From the NCBI GenBank assembly GCA_003165465.1, contig PLUM01000052.1, forward strand, positions 1 through 52,324: a stretch of DNA of 52,324 bases, written 5' to 3'. A program made the translations under genes and the position numbers. Under the pieces are notes generated by a model. It did no database searches. It was not told the DNA's origin and saw only the letters and a program-made list of their open reading frames with translations. This document shows positions 23,851 to 32,769 of the stretch, one piece after another. Positions within the stretch are counted from its first letter, which is position 1. Each line of letters opens with the position of its first letter. Source of the stretch: Acidobacteriota bacterium (lineage in GTDB: Bacteria > Acidobacteriota > Terriglobia > Acidiferrales > UBA7541).

Positions 23851-24051
23851 TCAAATCTCGGGATACATCTCAAAAAACGCTTCGACCGATTGCCGAAGCG
23901 TTTCCTCGATCTGCTCCTTGCTTCCTTCGATCAGGTGCATGGTCACGCGTGTCTTGCGCCCATCCTTCAGCGTGACGCCCGCTTCGCCGACTTCGCCCAG
24001 CTCATCCGCCGGAAATAGCCTCATGCCGTAAACCAACGCCAGCTTCGCCAT
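23851..24051 (-). CDS. Small conserved-looking protein of unknown function
   Basis: The 66-residue protein begins MAKLALVYGMRLFPADEL at ATG 24051, with GAGGAG eight bases upstream, a strong ribosome binding site. The composition is balanced with an acidic C-terminal helix (EQIEETLRQSVEAFFEMY). No signal peptide, membrane segment or known motif is seen. I do not recognise the family. It stands alone on the minus strand between the hairpin element and the VOC gene's terminator. Confidence 0.6.
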   Translation of the reverse strand: MAKLALVYGMRLFPADELGEVGEAGVTLKDGRKTRVTMHLIEGSKEQIEETLRQSVEAFFEMYPEI

Positions 24052-24158
24052 CTCGTCTCCTCGTAAAAAAGCAAGCTTAAGCGGGACCGTGCATTTCGTC
24101 AAACAGAGGGAACCGTGAGATCGCTCCGGCGGATCGGTGGCAGGACGAAAAAACGCCG

Positions 24159-24202
24159 CAAAAAATTCACCGCTTCATGGCCGGGAAAGCCATGAAGCGG
24201 TG
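24159..24202 (-). terminator. Intrinsic terminator of the VOC gene
   Basis: A perfect 14-bp stem (24168-24181 with 24189-24202, CACCGCTTCATGGC) and a 7-base loop are followed on the minus strand by a run of six T (24164-24159 region). This is a textbook intrinsic terminator 58 bp past the VOC stop codon. Confidence 0.85.
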
Positions 24203-24259
24203 GATGGATTTTGAGGATGGCGGAATCTGTCTGCCAATTCTCAAATTAAATCTCGAAAC

Positions 24260-25069
24260 TTACTGTTTGTTCAAGCCTTCGTTCAACTCGATATACGTTC
24301 CCCAGGGATCGGTGATGAACGCCAGCGCGATGCCCAGGTCCGGCCTCTTGGTATAGGGCATGTCGAACTTCACTCCGCTCGCTTCCGCCTTCTTGCAAAA
24401 GGCCTCGAGGCCCACGATTTCGAATCCGATGTGATCCAGCATGCGCCCCTTGGTCGGCAAGGTGGGCGTGTCCGATTTTGTGAAGGTAAGATTCGCTCCC
24501 GGCACGTCCGCCGCATCGAATTGGCCGCGCTTCCCGGGTTTCGCGCCGAACATTTTGGCGTACCAGGATTGCATCTCCAGAATGTTCGAAGAGCCCGCGG
24601 TGTCCGCGATATAGAAGTGCACGTGGTGAAACGCGATGGGAACGGTCTGCGTCTTGTCCTCCAAAATTTCGACACGCAAAAGATTATCCGGCGTCCACAC
24701 AAATCCTTGGCCGGGATTCTGGCCGACTTCCGTTTTCAATCCGGCTGCTTTCCAGCGGGCCAGCGCCGCTGTAGTGTCGGGCACATGAAATCCGATGTGA
24801 CCCACAACCGATCCCACGGTGGGTGTCGTGCCGTCGCCCTTCCGGACCAGAATCAAGACGCCAGGGAATTTCAACACGTCGTTCGGCCCCAGCTTTCCGG
24901 GAACGCCTCCCATGGCTGTCCAGAACTTTGTTGCGGCTTCCACGTCCGGCACCAGAAAATGCACGTGGCCGATGGATACGCCCGCTTCATTCGGAGCCGC
25001 GACTTGCGCCCACGAGGCGCGAGCGGGAATCAGCATCGCCAGACCGAGAATCAGAATCAGTTTCTTCAT
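24260..25069 (-). CDS. Exported double-VOC (glyoxalase/dioxygenase fold) protein
   Basis: The 269-residue protein has a signal peptide (KLILILGLAMLIPARASWAQ) and two vicinal-oxygen-chelate units: SIGHVHFLVPDVEAATKFW (about 38-56) onward and AFHHVHFYIADTAGS (about 160-174) onward. It closes with DPWGTYIELNEGL. The expected metal-ligand histidines lie in GHVHF, GHIGFHV, HHVHF and DHIGFE, and the glutamate in YIELNE. Family members are lyases, dioxygenases or resistance proteins. Export to the periplasm is unusual. ATG 25069 has GGAG seven bases upstream. The longer open frame to 25468 is shadow of thiO. A clear terminator follows. Confidence 0.8.
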   Translation of the reverse strand: MKKLILILGLAMLIPARASWAQVAAPNEAGVSIGHVHFLVPDVEAATKFWTAMGGVPGKLGPNDVLKFPGVLILVRKGDGTTPTVGSVVGHIGFHVPDTTAALARWKAAGLKTEVGQNPGQGFVWTPDNLLRVEILEDKTQTVPIAFHHVHFYIADTAGSSNILEMQSWYAKMFGAKPGKRGQFDAADVPGANLTFTKSDTPTLPTKGRMLDHIGFEIVGLEAFCKKAEASGVKFDMPYTKRPDLGIALAFITDPWGTYIELNEGLNKQ

Positions 25070-25239
25070 TAAATTTCTCCTTGTGCCAGCCGAGTCGGTG
25101 AAACCCATGCCGCCCATATCCTGGCGGAATATCTGTTTTTGGATTGTTCCGTGAATTGCGTTGCAAACAGTAAGGCATGCGCCGTTGCGTGTCAAGAAGC
25201 GCCCGTTCGGGCAAGGAACGTGGCGGCAAGAAATGCAAG

Positions 25240-26385
25240 CTATGTGTTTGCCGAGCGGTCGTTGTTCTCCCGCCGGAAACGCAGCGGGCTGAATGCTTCC
25301 CAGGAAAAACTTGTCCGGCGCTCGGCGATCCATTCGCCGACGAGTTTCGCCGTGATCGGAGCGAGCAGAATTCCGTTGCGGTAGTGTCCGGTCGCAAACA
25401 CCAGCCCTTCGATGTTCGCCGAACCCAGAATGGGCAGTTGATCGGGCGTGCCGGGGCGCAAGCCGCACCAGGTCTCGACGATTTCCGCATGGGCGAGTTC
25501 GGGCACAAGCTCATTGGCGGCGGCGAGAATTTTTTCGAGGCCGCCCGAGGTGACCCGTTTTTCATAGCCCGCGTGTTCGAGCGTGCTGCCCACGATCACC
25601 GTTTGAGGGCTTTCCAGGTTTCGCGGGACAAGGTACACGTGTTCGGAGCGCAGCACATGCCGGATGGGCGTGCCGCAATGCCGCAGAACGGCGATCTGGC
25701 CGCGAACGGGAAAAGTCTGGGCGTAGGGCGCGGCCTCCGGGATTTGCGAGGACCAGCAGCCCGCGGCAAGGACCACATGCGCCGCGTGAAAAGTTTCGCC
25801 ACTCGCGGTTTTCACTCCCACGCATTTATCCGCTTCAATCGCGAGCGAAATCGCTTCCACGCCAGGGCGAAGCGTAACGCCGACGGAAACCGCAGCGCTC
25901 AGCACCGCCCCCGCGAGCGCGCGCGGATCGACCGAGCATTCGTCCGGAAGCAGCGCCGCCGCTCGCGCATCGCGTCCCAGGGCGGGTTCCATCGCGCGGG
26001 CTTCGTCCAGCCGCAGCGGTTCGCAACCGAGGCCGAGGCCGTGGTGTAGCGCGACCAGCGTGCTCAATTCGCGTTCCGCGTCGCCGTGGCGGATGATTTC
26101 TATCGCGCCGCCCGCCCGGTAGCCAGTGCGCAGGCCGGACGCTTCCTCAACGGTGCCGATAAACTGGGGATACAGCGCGAGGCCTGCGCGCCCGAGCGGA
26201 ACCAGGGGAAACGCCGCGGAACAATTCGGAGCGGGAGACAACATGCCCGCCGCGGCCCAGGAGGCTTCGCGCATCAATTCCCGGCGGTCGAGTATCGCAA
26301 CACGCAGCCCGCGTTGCCCGAGTTCATACGCAACCGAGCCGCCGATGATCCCCCCTCCGACGATCGCGACATCGTACGTTTTCAC
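25240..26385 (-). CDS. thiO: Glycine oxidase ThiO
   Basis: The 381-residue FAD-dependent amine oxidase makes dehydroglycine for the thiazole ring of thiamine. The dinucleotide-binding motif DVAIVGGGIIGGSVAYEL (5-22) opens the protein. ASWAAAGMLSP (41-51) is characteristic of ThiO, as are VLAAGCWSS, the VRGQIAVL strand, and the C-terminal WCGLRPGTPDQLPILG and GHYRNGILLAPITA. No other thi gene and no TPP riboswitch is visible nearby. A role as a general D-amino-acid or sarcosine-type oxidase is possible, but the C-terminal GHYRNG signature favours ThiO. Confidence 0.85.
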   Translation of the reverse strand: MKTYDVAIVGGGIIGGSVAYELGQRGLRVAILDRRELMREASWAAAGMLSPAPNCSAAFPLVPLGRAGLALYPQFIGTVEEASGLRTGYRAGGAIEIIRHGDAERELSTLVALHHGLGLGCEPLRLDEARAMEPALGRDARAAALLPDECSVDPRALAGAVLSAAVSVGVTLRPGVEAISLAIEADKCVGVKTASGETFHAAHVVLAAGCWSSQIPEAAPYAQTFPVRGQIAVLRHCGTPIRHVLRSEHVYLVPRNLESPQTVIVGSTLEHAGYEKRVTSGGLEKILAAANELVPELAHAEIVETWCGLRPGTPDQLPILGSANIEGLVFATGHYRNGILLAPITAKLVGEWIAERRTSFSWEAFSPLRFRRENNDRSANT

Positions 26386-26456
26386 ACCACTATCTTATCA
26401 GTTTGGGCGCCGGAGTTCAGTCACTCGACTCGTGTGGAGCGGGGAATTTGCTTGAA

Positions 26457-27146
26457 TCAGAGTTGTGAGATCTCCTTGAGTTTACTCAAAAGAATTGGTA
26501 GACGATTTTGGCTGCTAACGTCCGGCAAAAGGTAGCCGGGCAACGAATCAACGAAGGCCGGGGTTTCGAGCAAAATCAGAAATTGTTTGGCGATGTAGAA
26601 TCGAACTTCACCCGCACGGGTAATCTCCCCAGTGATTGCTTCGCGGCCGTCAACGACGGCCAGCATATCCTCGAGGTCATGGCTGTTCGCGTAATCGCCC
26701 CGCCCGCGGCCTTTGAACGCGTCGAGCTTTGTGGCAATGAAATACGGGGCAGTGATTACACGAATGCGGAGCGTGGGATCAACTTCAGTCTCTATCGCCT
26801 CATCCATGGCGGCGCGATACCAGCGATTTGTAAACCCGAGAATGTTTTCATCAAGAGGCATTACGTCCAACTTCATGTCGTCAATTAGCCAGCGGCACCG
26901 TGGTGCGCCCTCGGTTGTATCCTCTCGAAAGCCCAGAGATCGCAAACGCTCGGAAAAAGTTTCATAGCCGGCGTAAGAAGTAATTTCAGCGATCACGTCG
27001 ACGTCGAATGTTGGACGAACCTCCGCGGCGGCCTCGTCGGCGATCAGCAAACCAGTGGCGCAGCCTCCCACGAGGACAACCTCGTGCAAGAGAGGTCTCA
27101 GGTGTTTGGCGATTCTTTTGAGAAGCTCGATGTTGGAGTTAGGCAT
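26457..27146 (-). CDS. AbiEii-like nucleotidyltransferase (putative toxin)
   Basis: The 229-residue protein has the nucleotidyltransferase core VVLVGGCATGLL (23-34) and TFDVDVI (46-52), whose aspartates D48 and D50 fit the GSxxDxD metal site. A further acidic strand is MKLDVMPLD. This is the layout of AbiEii/MNT-type toxins that modify tRNA or proteins. It overlaps the end of the upstream winged-helix gene by eight bases, as expected for a type IV-like toxin-antitoxin operon. The second half, with DLEDMLAVVDGREAI, also matches the AbiEii family. It may instead be a housekeeping nucleotidyltransferase, but the partner argues for a toxin. Confidence 0.65.
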   Translation of the reverse strand: MPNSNIELLKRIAKHLRPLLHEVVLVGGCATGLLIADEAAAEVRPTFDVDVIAEITSYAGYETFSERLRSLGFREDTTEGAPRCRWLIDDMKLDVMPLDENILGFTNRWYRAAMDEAIETEVDPTLRIRVITAPYFIATKLDAFKGRGRGDYANSHDLEDMLAVVDGREAITGEITRAGEVRFYIAKQFLILLETPAFVDSLPGYLLPDVSSQNRLPILLSKLKEISQL

Positions 27147-27681
27147 GGTGCGATGACCGCAATCTTACCTTGAGCTCTTCTTCGGCGATATGTCGTTCAC
27201 GGGTTCTCCCATCGCGAATTGCATCGATCAGCGCCAGCATTTCGTAGAGAAATGAGTCGCGCAATGCCGCCTGCGGGACTGTTTTGTACAGAGGCGCAAA
27301 CGAATACCCTCGAGTCCCCCCCTTGGCAAAAGGCCAAACCGGAGGAGGTTCGTTCCCCGCGGAAATATGGCTCTTAAGTGGCTCGGCTCCGAATGCGGTG
27401 GGGACTCCTCGCGTGAGTTCGCCCCGTTGTGGCGGGAAGGCATATTTCAGTCCATGGATAAAAAACTCTTCCATGGCAGACGGATTGGGGGTCTCCTCGC
27501 GTTCCGGGCCAGTAAGCAAATGGGCCTGCTTAGCTCGTTGGACGGAAGCATGAACCTCGGAGGCGCTTAAGAAAAGTTCCTTGGCAATTTGAGCATAGGG
27601 GGGCCGTTTAGGCCCGTATTCGAGGAGCTTGATAAGAACCACGACGTCCTGGGGCTTCATCTGCATGAAGTGATTGTACAT
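27139..27681 (-). CDS. Winged-helix protein, putative antitoxin partner
   Basis: From ATG 27681 the protein has 180 residues; ATG 27660 is an alternative. The frame is open to 27798, but no ribosome binding site separates these choices. Residues about 8-60 form a winged helix-turn-helix: DVVVLIKLLEYGPKRPPYAQIAKEL then SASEVHASVQRAKQAHLL (read in parts). The remainder (about 70-180) is unassigned, with a charged C-terminal helix. In AbiE systems a winged-helix AbiEi acts as antitoxin and autorepressor, but this protein does not look like canonical AbiEi beyond the DNA-binding part. It is divergently placed to the FkbM gene. Confidence 0.6.
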   Translation of the reverse strand: MYNHFMQMKPQDVVVLIKLLEYGPKRPPYAQIAKELFLSASEVHASVQRAKQAHLLTGPEREETPNPSAMEEFFIHGLKYAFPPQRGELTRGVPTAFGAEPLKSHISAGNEPPPVWPFAKGGTRGYSFAPLYKTVPQAALRDSFLYEMLALIDAIRDGRTRERHIAEEELKVRLRSSHHA

Positions 27682-27834
27682 TTGCTGTTCGCGAATAGCA
27701 AACGCGTGGAATGCCAATCGATACCGCCAACGCATGGGTGGGAGAAGGTCAGTTTTTGGCTTTGAGATTTTGCCGCTGCGGGCGGAGAGGCTCTGCACTC
27801 AGAAACCTGGCTGGAACATTGCACACTGACGGGG

Positions 27835-28716
27835 ATGGGTGTACGTTATCGGTCGGCCGGGAAGTCAAAATGGAAATCCCGGCTGAATGGCGAGAAGTGG
27901 AGCTGGGTGAACCAAAGAATTCAGTATGAGTTGCGGGGATGGGCGTATTGGCTCGAGTGTGCGAATCCGTTTCGCAAGACAGTGACCGCCCGAAACCTGC
28001 CACTGGGGCTACGGATCGAGGGCTTCAAGCGCGACGCGGTCGGTCGCGGATTGTACCGCCGAGGCGTGCACGAGCCGGGACTTACAAAATTCTTGCTGGA
28101 CAAGTTCTTGAAGTCTGGGCCGTGCAACTTCCTCGATGTGGGCGCCAACCTGGGTTACTTCTCCTGCCTGCTGGGAAAACTCGCTGGGGACAGCGGAAAA
28201 GTTGTATCGATCGAGCCGGAGCCGAATAACTTCAAGCTTTTGCAGCGCAACCTGAGGAACAATGGATTGAAGAACGTGGCCGCCCATAATTGCGCGGTGG
28301 GAGCCGAGGCAGGCACGGCAAAAATGGGGATTTATAAGGCCGCGAACCGCGGGCGGCATTCCCTGGTGGACTTGGAGAGCTGCGAGAAATTCATCGAAGT
28401 GCCCGTGCGAAGGCTGGATGATCTGCTGAAGGATGCCGGTGTTGAGTCGTGGGACCTGATGAAGCTGGATGTCGAGGGTTACGAGTGGTTTGTGTTTGAA
28501 GGGGCGGCCGAGACGCTTGCGCGCACGAAGATGCTGGCGATGGAGTACGCGCCAGCTTACTGGAGAAAAGCTGGGATTGATCCGGCCGCTGTTTTTCAAA
28601 AGCTGGCGGGACATTTCTCGCGCGTGCACCGGTTCGAGGAAATGGATTTGGCTGCAGCGCCTGTCGAAGATCTCCTGCGGACGGAGAGGACCTGGGATTT
28701 GGTGTTTCAGAGATAA
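27835..28716 (+). CDS. FkbM-family SAM-dependent methyltransferase
   Basis: The 293-residue protein contains the S-adenosylmethionine site FLDVGANLGYFSCLL (99-113). The second motif VVSIEPEPNNFKLLQRNL follows, and then the FkbM signature VESWDLMKLDVEGYEWFVFEGA (about 201-222, read in parts). Family members O-methylate sugars, polyketides or glycans. The first about 80 residues are not typical and may hold an extra domain, or the true start may be further in. It stands alone, with no glycan cluster adjacent, so the substrate is unknown. Confidence 0.85.
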   Translation: MGVRYRSAGKSKWKSRLNGEKWSWVNQRIQYELRGWAYWLECANPFRKTVTARNLPLGLRIEGFKRDAVGRGLYRRGVHEPGLTKFLLDKFLKSGPCNFLDVGANLGYFSCLLGKLAGDSGKVVSIEPEPNNFKLLQRNLRNNGLKNVAAHNCAVGAEAGTAKMGIYKAANRGRHSLVDLESCEKFIEVPVRRLDDLLKDAGVESWDLMKLDVEGYEWFVFEGAAETLARTKMLAMEYAPAYWRKAGIDPAAVFQKLAGHFSRVHRFEEMDLAAAPVEDLLRTERTWDLVFQR

Positions 28717-28831
28717 TCGGGCCCCACTCGGTTAGGACATATCCAAGCATTGGTCTACTGCTATTGTCACAACCTTTGTGTCCCCGCAACACTTCCGCAA
28801 TCCAATTTCAAACTCAACGCGATCATTCAAG

Positions 28832-29383
28832 CTAAAACGATTTCACAAGTTCGGCGGAAAGCACGCGCGCTTTTTCGGCGAGGTTCAGCGCGCGTACCCA
28901 GTCGTCGGCCAAAATCGCCTCGTGCGCTTCACCGAGGAACGATTTAATTTTCTCCGTGAGGTCCTTTTGCGCTTCGCTCAACTGCTTTCCGCTGGCGAGC
29001 TGCAGATTCTGCTCCGCCGTTGTAATGTTCGCAGTCGTGTTTTTTTTCGCAGAATTCAGATCCCTGGTCGAGATCTGCGGAGAAATCTGCGGTGGCTCGG
29101 GCTTGGGCGCCGGTGGCTCGACCACTTCGGGCTGCGCCGGGCGCCGGGGCGCAACCGTGCGCTTGGCCGGCGCGGGCTCCGGTGCCGGCGCGGGCACCTC
29201 GGGCGCGGGCACCTCCTCGGTAATTACCGGTGGAGGCGCTTCCGGCTGCGGCATGGGCGAGGTTTCGTCCGGAGGCGGGATGCTCACGGAGGGCGGCGCC
29301 GCGCTCACAATGTGCTTGCTCGCGCATCCGGCCAGGCCGGCGGAGATCGCGCAGATCACCGCGAGAAGTTTGAATTTCCGCAT
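28832..29383 (-). CDS. Proline-rich lipoprotein linked to a two-component system
   Basis: The 183-residue lipoprotein has a signal peptide with lipobox LAGC (C20). A proline/alanine/glutamate-rich linker (about 30-105) can span part of the periplasm, and a helical C-terminal domain (about 108-180) follows. The start ATG shares one base with the kinase stop (TGATG), so it is made together with the sensor kinase and the sigma-54 regulator. It may be the periplasmic sensor or a target of that system. No enzyme motif is visible. Confidence 0.8.
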   Translation of the reverse strand: MRKFKLLAVICAISAGLAGCASKHIVSAAPPSVSIPPPDETSPMPQPEAPPPVITEEVPAPEVPAPAPEPAPAKRTVAPRRPAQPEVVEPPAPKPEPPQISPQISTRDLNSAKKNTTANITTAEQNLQLASGKQLSEAQKDLTEKIKSFLGEAHEAILADDWVRALNLAEKARVLSAELVKSF

Positions 29384-31299
29384 CAGATGCTCCTCGCAAT
29401 GGCCGCGCCCGGATCCCGGGGACGAGAGGTCGCGGGCTCCATTCGGCGGGCAAGCGGCAGGCCGATTCGAAACGTCGTGCCGCGCCCAACTTCCGATTCA
29501 AAATCGATCGAACCATTATGCAATTGCACGGTGCGAAATGCGCTGGCCAGTCCGATTCCGCTTCCTCCCGGCCTCGTCGTAAAGAAAAGCTGGAAGATGC
29601 GTTCCCTGTGTTCGGGAGCGATGCCCCGCCCCGTGTCCTGAATTTCAATTTCGGCCATTTCCGCCAGCAGGCGAAGCGAAATACGAAGCTGGCCCCCTCC
29701 GGGCATGGACTCGATGGCGTTCACCAGTAAATTGATCAGCGTTTGCTTTAACAATTGTTTGTCAACCAGCACGCGCGGCACGTCGGCGTCAAGGTGCGCC
29801 TCGACACTGATATTGGCCTTGTCGAGCCGAGCCTGCTCGACGGCCAGCACCTCTTCAAGAATTTCCTTGAGGCCGGCTTCCTCCTGATGCATGTCTGGAG
29901 GACGCGTGAAATCCAGAAAGCGTTTCACGACACTATCCAGCCGGTCGATTTCGTTGTCCAAAATGCGAACGGCCTGTTGCGGTATTCCCTCGATCGCCGG
30001 CATGCTGTCCTTCAAATTTTCCAGCCAGATGCGCATCGAGTTTAGCGGATTTTTCACTTCATGCGCCACGCCCGCATAAATACCGCTGAGGTTGGCGAGG
30101 CGCTCGGAAACCTGTAACTGCGTCCCGATCCGTTCTCGCGATTCCAGATCTTTAAATTTTACAAGCGTGCCCATCCGTGCTTCGCCCTCGCCGATGACTT
30201 CGACGCTGACTCCAACGCGCCGCGCCGGACAATCGATCCCGGAGAGCACGACCTCGGCCGAAGCCACCGGTTCAAACTCGCCATTGTGCAGCTTCACCGC
30301 CTCCCGGACAGCGTGATCGGGCGGGAAAATGTCCTCCGCGTGCCGCCCCAGGAGCTGGTCCGCCGGCATGGAAAGAAACCTCTCGACGGCCGGACTCACC
30401 ATCACGGCGCGGCCGTCGGCCGAAAACAGCAGCAATCCATCGTCGAGTCCGCCGAGAACCTGGTCGATATTTTCTCGCAAATTACTGAAAATTTCGCGGA
30501 CGCCGCGCAGTTGCATCCCAATCTGGCTGATCTTCGTGCTGACCTGGTCGAATTCGTCCCCCCGTTGGAGGGGCTTCAGGTCGAACTCTCCCTTGGAAAT
30601 GTGGTCCAACTGCAGAGCGATGCGCTGCAGTGGCGCGAAAGAAATGCTGCTGACGAGCGCCGCGAGAAAAACGGAAATTACCACCGAGGCCAGCGCAAGC
30701 AGCGCCGCCGAACGCAGCGCGGGAGTGATATTGATTCGCAGCAGCCCCGTTTGCACCGACACGCGAATCACTCCAAAGGGAACCTGCTCGCCCGGCCTTC
30801 CGATTTGGAAGGGATAGTCCACTTCGTAGGTGCGCGGCGGTCCATAGAGCCGCCGGATCTGTTCGGTGAAACCGCTGGAAGCGAGTTGCGCCAGGTCCGT
30901 TCGGACAACCGCCGATTTCCCGGGCTGGGACCGGTCGCTGGAGATTAAAACCGTCCGGTTGACGTCCGTGATCGAGATTTCGTAGACGAGCGGGGAATAT
31001 CCGACTTCCGCGTCGATGGCCGATGCCAGTGGCGCGCTTTCGTCGAAGGCTTTCTGGACATAGGCGCGCACGTCCTCGGCGCTGTCCGATTCCGGCGAGT
31101 CGCCCTCTTTAGCGGCGGCCATAAGCGCGTTCTGCGCCTCGAAAAAAATCTGCCGGGAGGCCAGTTGCGCGCGATCGTTCGCCTGGCGGATGACTTGCCG
31201 CGTGAGATTCCGGACATAGAGCGTGGAATTCACGCTTACGACGGCCAGAACCAGAGCGGCGGTGGTCAGCGTAATCTTCGTTTTGAGGCGGAGTTGCAT
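29383..31299 (-). CDS. Membrane sensor histidine kinase with HAMP and PAS
   Basis: The 638-residue kinase has a first transmembrane helix about 8-28, a periplasmic sensor about 30-192, a second helix about 195-220 and a HAMP domain. A PAS domain (about 275-385, VLGGLDDGLLLFSADGRAVMVSPA) comes next, then the phosphoacceptor AGVAHEVKNPLNSM with H413. The ATP-binding domain with NLLVNAIESM, DTGRGI and SGIGLASAF ends it. It lies 15 bases downstream of its presumed partner, the sigma-54 regulator, and is coupled to the lipoprotein. The signal is unknown. The large periplasmic loop and the lipoprotein suggest an envelope cue. Confidence 0.92.
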   Translation of the reverse strand: MQLRLKTKITLTTAALVLAVVSVNSTLYVRNLTRQVIRQANDRAQLASRQIFFEAQNALMAAAKEGDSPESDSAEDVRAYVQKAFDESAPLASAIDAEVGYSPLVYEISITDVNRTVLISSDRSQPGKSAVVRTDLAQLASSGFTEQIRRLYGPPRTYEVDYPFQIGRPGEQVPFGVIRVSVQTGLLRINITPALRSAALLALASVVISVFLAALVSSISFAPLQRIALQLDHISKGEFDLKPLQRGDEFDQVSTKISQIGMQLRGVREIFSNLRENIDQVLGGLDDGLLLFSADGRAVMVSPAVERFLSMPADQLLGRHAEDIFPPDHAVREAVKLHNGEFEPVASAEVVLSGIDCPARRVGVSVEVIGEGEARMGTLVKFKDLESRERIGTQLQVSERLANLSGIYAGVAHEVKNPLNSMRIWLENLKDSMPAIEGIPQQAVRILDNEIDRLDSVVKRFLDFTRPPDMHQEEAGLKEILEEVLAVEQARLDKANISVEAHLDADVPRVLVDKQLLKQTLINLLVNAIESMPGGGQLRISLRLLAEMAEIEIQDTGRGIAPEHRERIFQLFFTTRPGGSGIGLASAFRTVQLHNGSIDFESEVGRGTTFRIGLPLARRMEPATSRPRDPGAAIARSI

Positions 31300-31314
31300 G
31301 CGTTGCCCCGTCCC

Positions 31315-32769
31315 TCAACGTGAGGGAGTTTTTGCAGCCTCGTATTCTTTCAACTTATTGTGCAGTGTTTTTAGGCTGATTCCGAGCAGTTCGGCGGCGC
31401 GCGTTTTGTTGTTGGTCGCGGCGAGCGTTTGCAAAATCAGTTCGCGCTCGACGGCCTCCACCGTGGTGCCCGGCGGAAATCGCAGCGAGGCCAGATCGGA
31501 TGCGCCCGCCGCGGGTGTATGGCCGAAGTCATTGGGCAGGCTGGCGCGGCCGATGAGGTCGCGATCGGAGACAATCGCGGCGCGCTCCAGCACGTTGCGA
31601 AGTTCGCGCACGTTGCCCGGCCAGGAGTACCCCGCGAACAGATCGAGCACGTCGGGATTCACGCCGCGAACGTGACGCCCGTGCTTGGCGTTGAGTTCGC
31701 GCAAAATGTGTTCCACCAGCAGCGGAATATCTTCCTTGTGATCGCGCAGCGGCGGCAGTTGAATGTGAAAAACGTTTAAACGGAAATAGAGGTCCTGCCG
31801 CAATTCCCCTTTGGCCACGGCCTGCTCGGGTTCCTTGTTCGTCGCGGCCAGCACGCGCACGTCCACCGGCGTTTCCACCTTGCTGCCCAGCCGCCGCACT
31901 TTGTGATCCTCGAGCACGCGCAGCAATTTCGCCTGCGTCGGCGCGGGCATTTCTCCGATTTCATCGAGCAGTAATGTGCCGCCGTCGGCCAGCTCGAAGC
32001 ACCCCAGCCGCCTCTCCGCCGCTCCCGTAAAAGCCCCGCGCTCGTGGCCGAAAATTTCGCTTTCCATCAGGGATTCGGGGATGGCCGAACAGTTGATCGC
32101 GATAAAAGGGCGGTCGGCGCGCGGCGAGAGCCGGTGAATGGTGCGCGCCAGAATTTCCTTGCCCGATCCGGTTTCGCCCGTGATCAGCACGGAGGCTGAC
32201 GATGGCGCAAGCTGTTCGACCAGATGCATCACTTCCTGCATCGTTTTCGACTGGCCCACCAGATCGCCCAGCTTCCCGGATTCGCGTAATTGCCTGGTAA
32301 GCGCCTCAACCTGCTTGCGGTCGCGCACGCGGCCGAGCGCCCTGTCCAGCAGCACGTTCAGGACCGAGCTCTTGAGCGGCTTCTCGATATACCAGAACGC
32401 GCCAGCTTCGATGGCCTGGACGATACGCTCTTCGCTCCCCTTGCCGGTAATGATGATGGCCGGAACGTTTTGCAACTCGTCGCCGAGACGCGCCAAAAGG
32501 TCCAGACCGTTCATTCCGGGGAGTTCCACGTCGGCGATCAGCAGTTGGGGCGAGAACTCGGAAAATTTTGCAAGGGCGTCCTCTGCGCTCGCAACGCCCA
32601 GGACTTCATAGCCCCACCGGCGCAGCAGCGCTTCGTATCCCAGGCGCGCGTTCTCCTCGTCCTCGACAATCAGGATGCGGTCGGGAGAAGGTTTCGTTAT
32701 TTCGAATCGGTTCGCGTCAGCCATTCCGTTTTTGAGCAGTCCCATGGTTTCGAGGGGTGATGCTTCCAT
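31315..32769 (-). CDS. NtrC-family sigma-54 response regulator
   Basis: The 484-residue protein has a receiver domain with VEDEE (35-39), D80 (IADVELP) and the KP pair at 130-131. The AAA+ domain has GETGSGKE (198-205) and a canonical GAFTGA loop (245-250), and LLLDEIGEMP follows. A Fis-type helix-turn-helix (TRAAELLGISLKTLHNKLKEYE) ends it. It is the first gene of a three-gene operon with the kinase and lipoprotein. Internal ATGs at residues 9 and 16 are equally possible starts because no clear Shine-Dalgarno is seen; the receiver begins near residue 31. Confidence 0.92.
   Translation of the reverse strand: MEASPLETMGLLKNGMADANRFEITKPSPDRILIVEDEENARLGYEALLRRWGYEVLGVASAEDALAKFSEFSPQLLIADVELPGMNGLDLLARLGDELQNVPAIIITGKGSEERIVQAIEAGAFWYIEKPLKSSVLNVLLDRALGRVRDRKQVEALTRQLRESGKLGDLVGQSKTMQEVMHLVEQLAPSSASVLITGETGSGKEILARTIHRLSPRADRPFIAINCSAIPESLMESEIFGHERGAFTGAAERRLGCFELADGGTLLLDEIGEMPAPTQAKLLRVLEDHKVRRLGSKVETPVDVRVLAATNKEPEQAVAKGELRQDLYFRLNVFHIQLPPLRDHKEDIPLLVEHILRELNAKHGRHVRGVNPDVLDLFAGYSWPGNVRELRNVLERAAIVSDRDLIGRASLPNDFGHTPAAGASDLASLRFPPGTTVEAVERELILQTLAATNNKTRAAELLGISLKTLHNKLKEYEAAKTPSR

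Noticed and set aside
26386..26456. TPP riboswitch upstream of thiO
   Set aside because: The upstream gap is only about 70 bp and shows no THI-box-like CUGAGA element.
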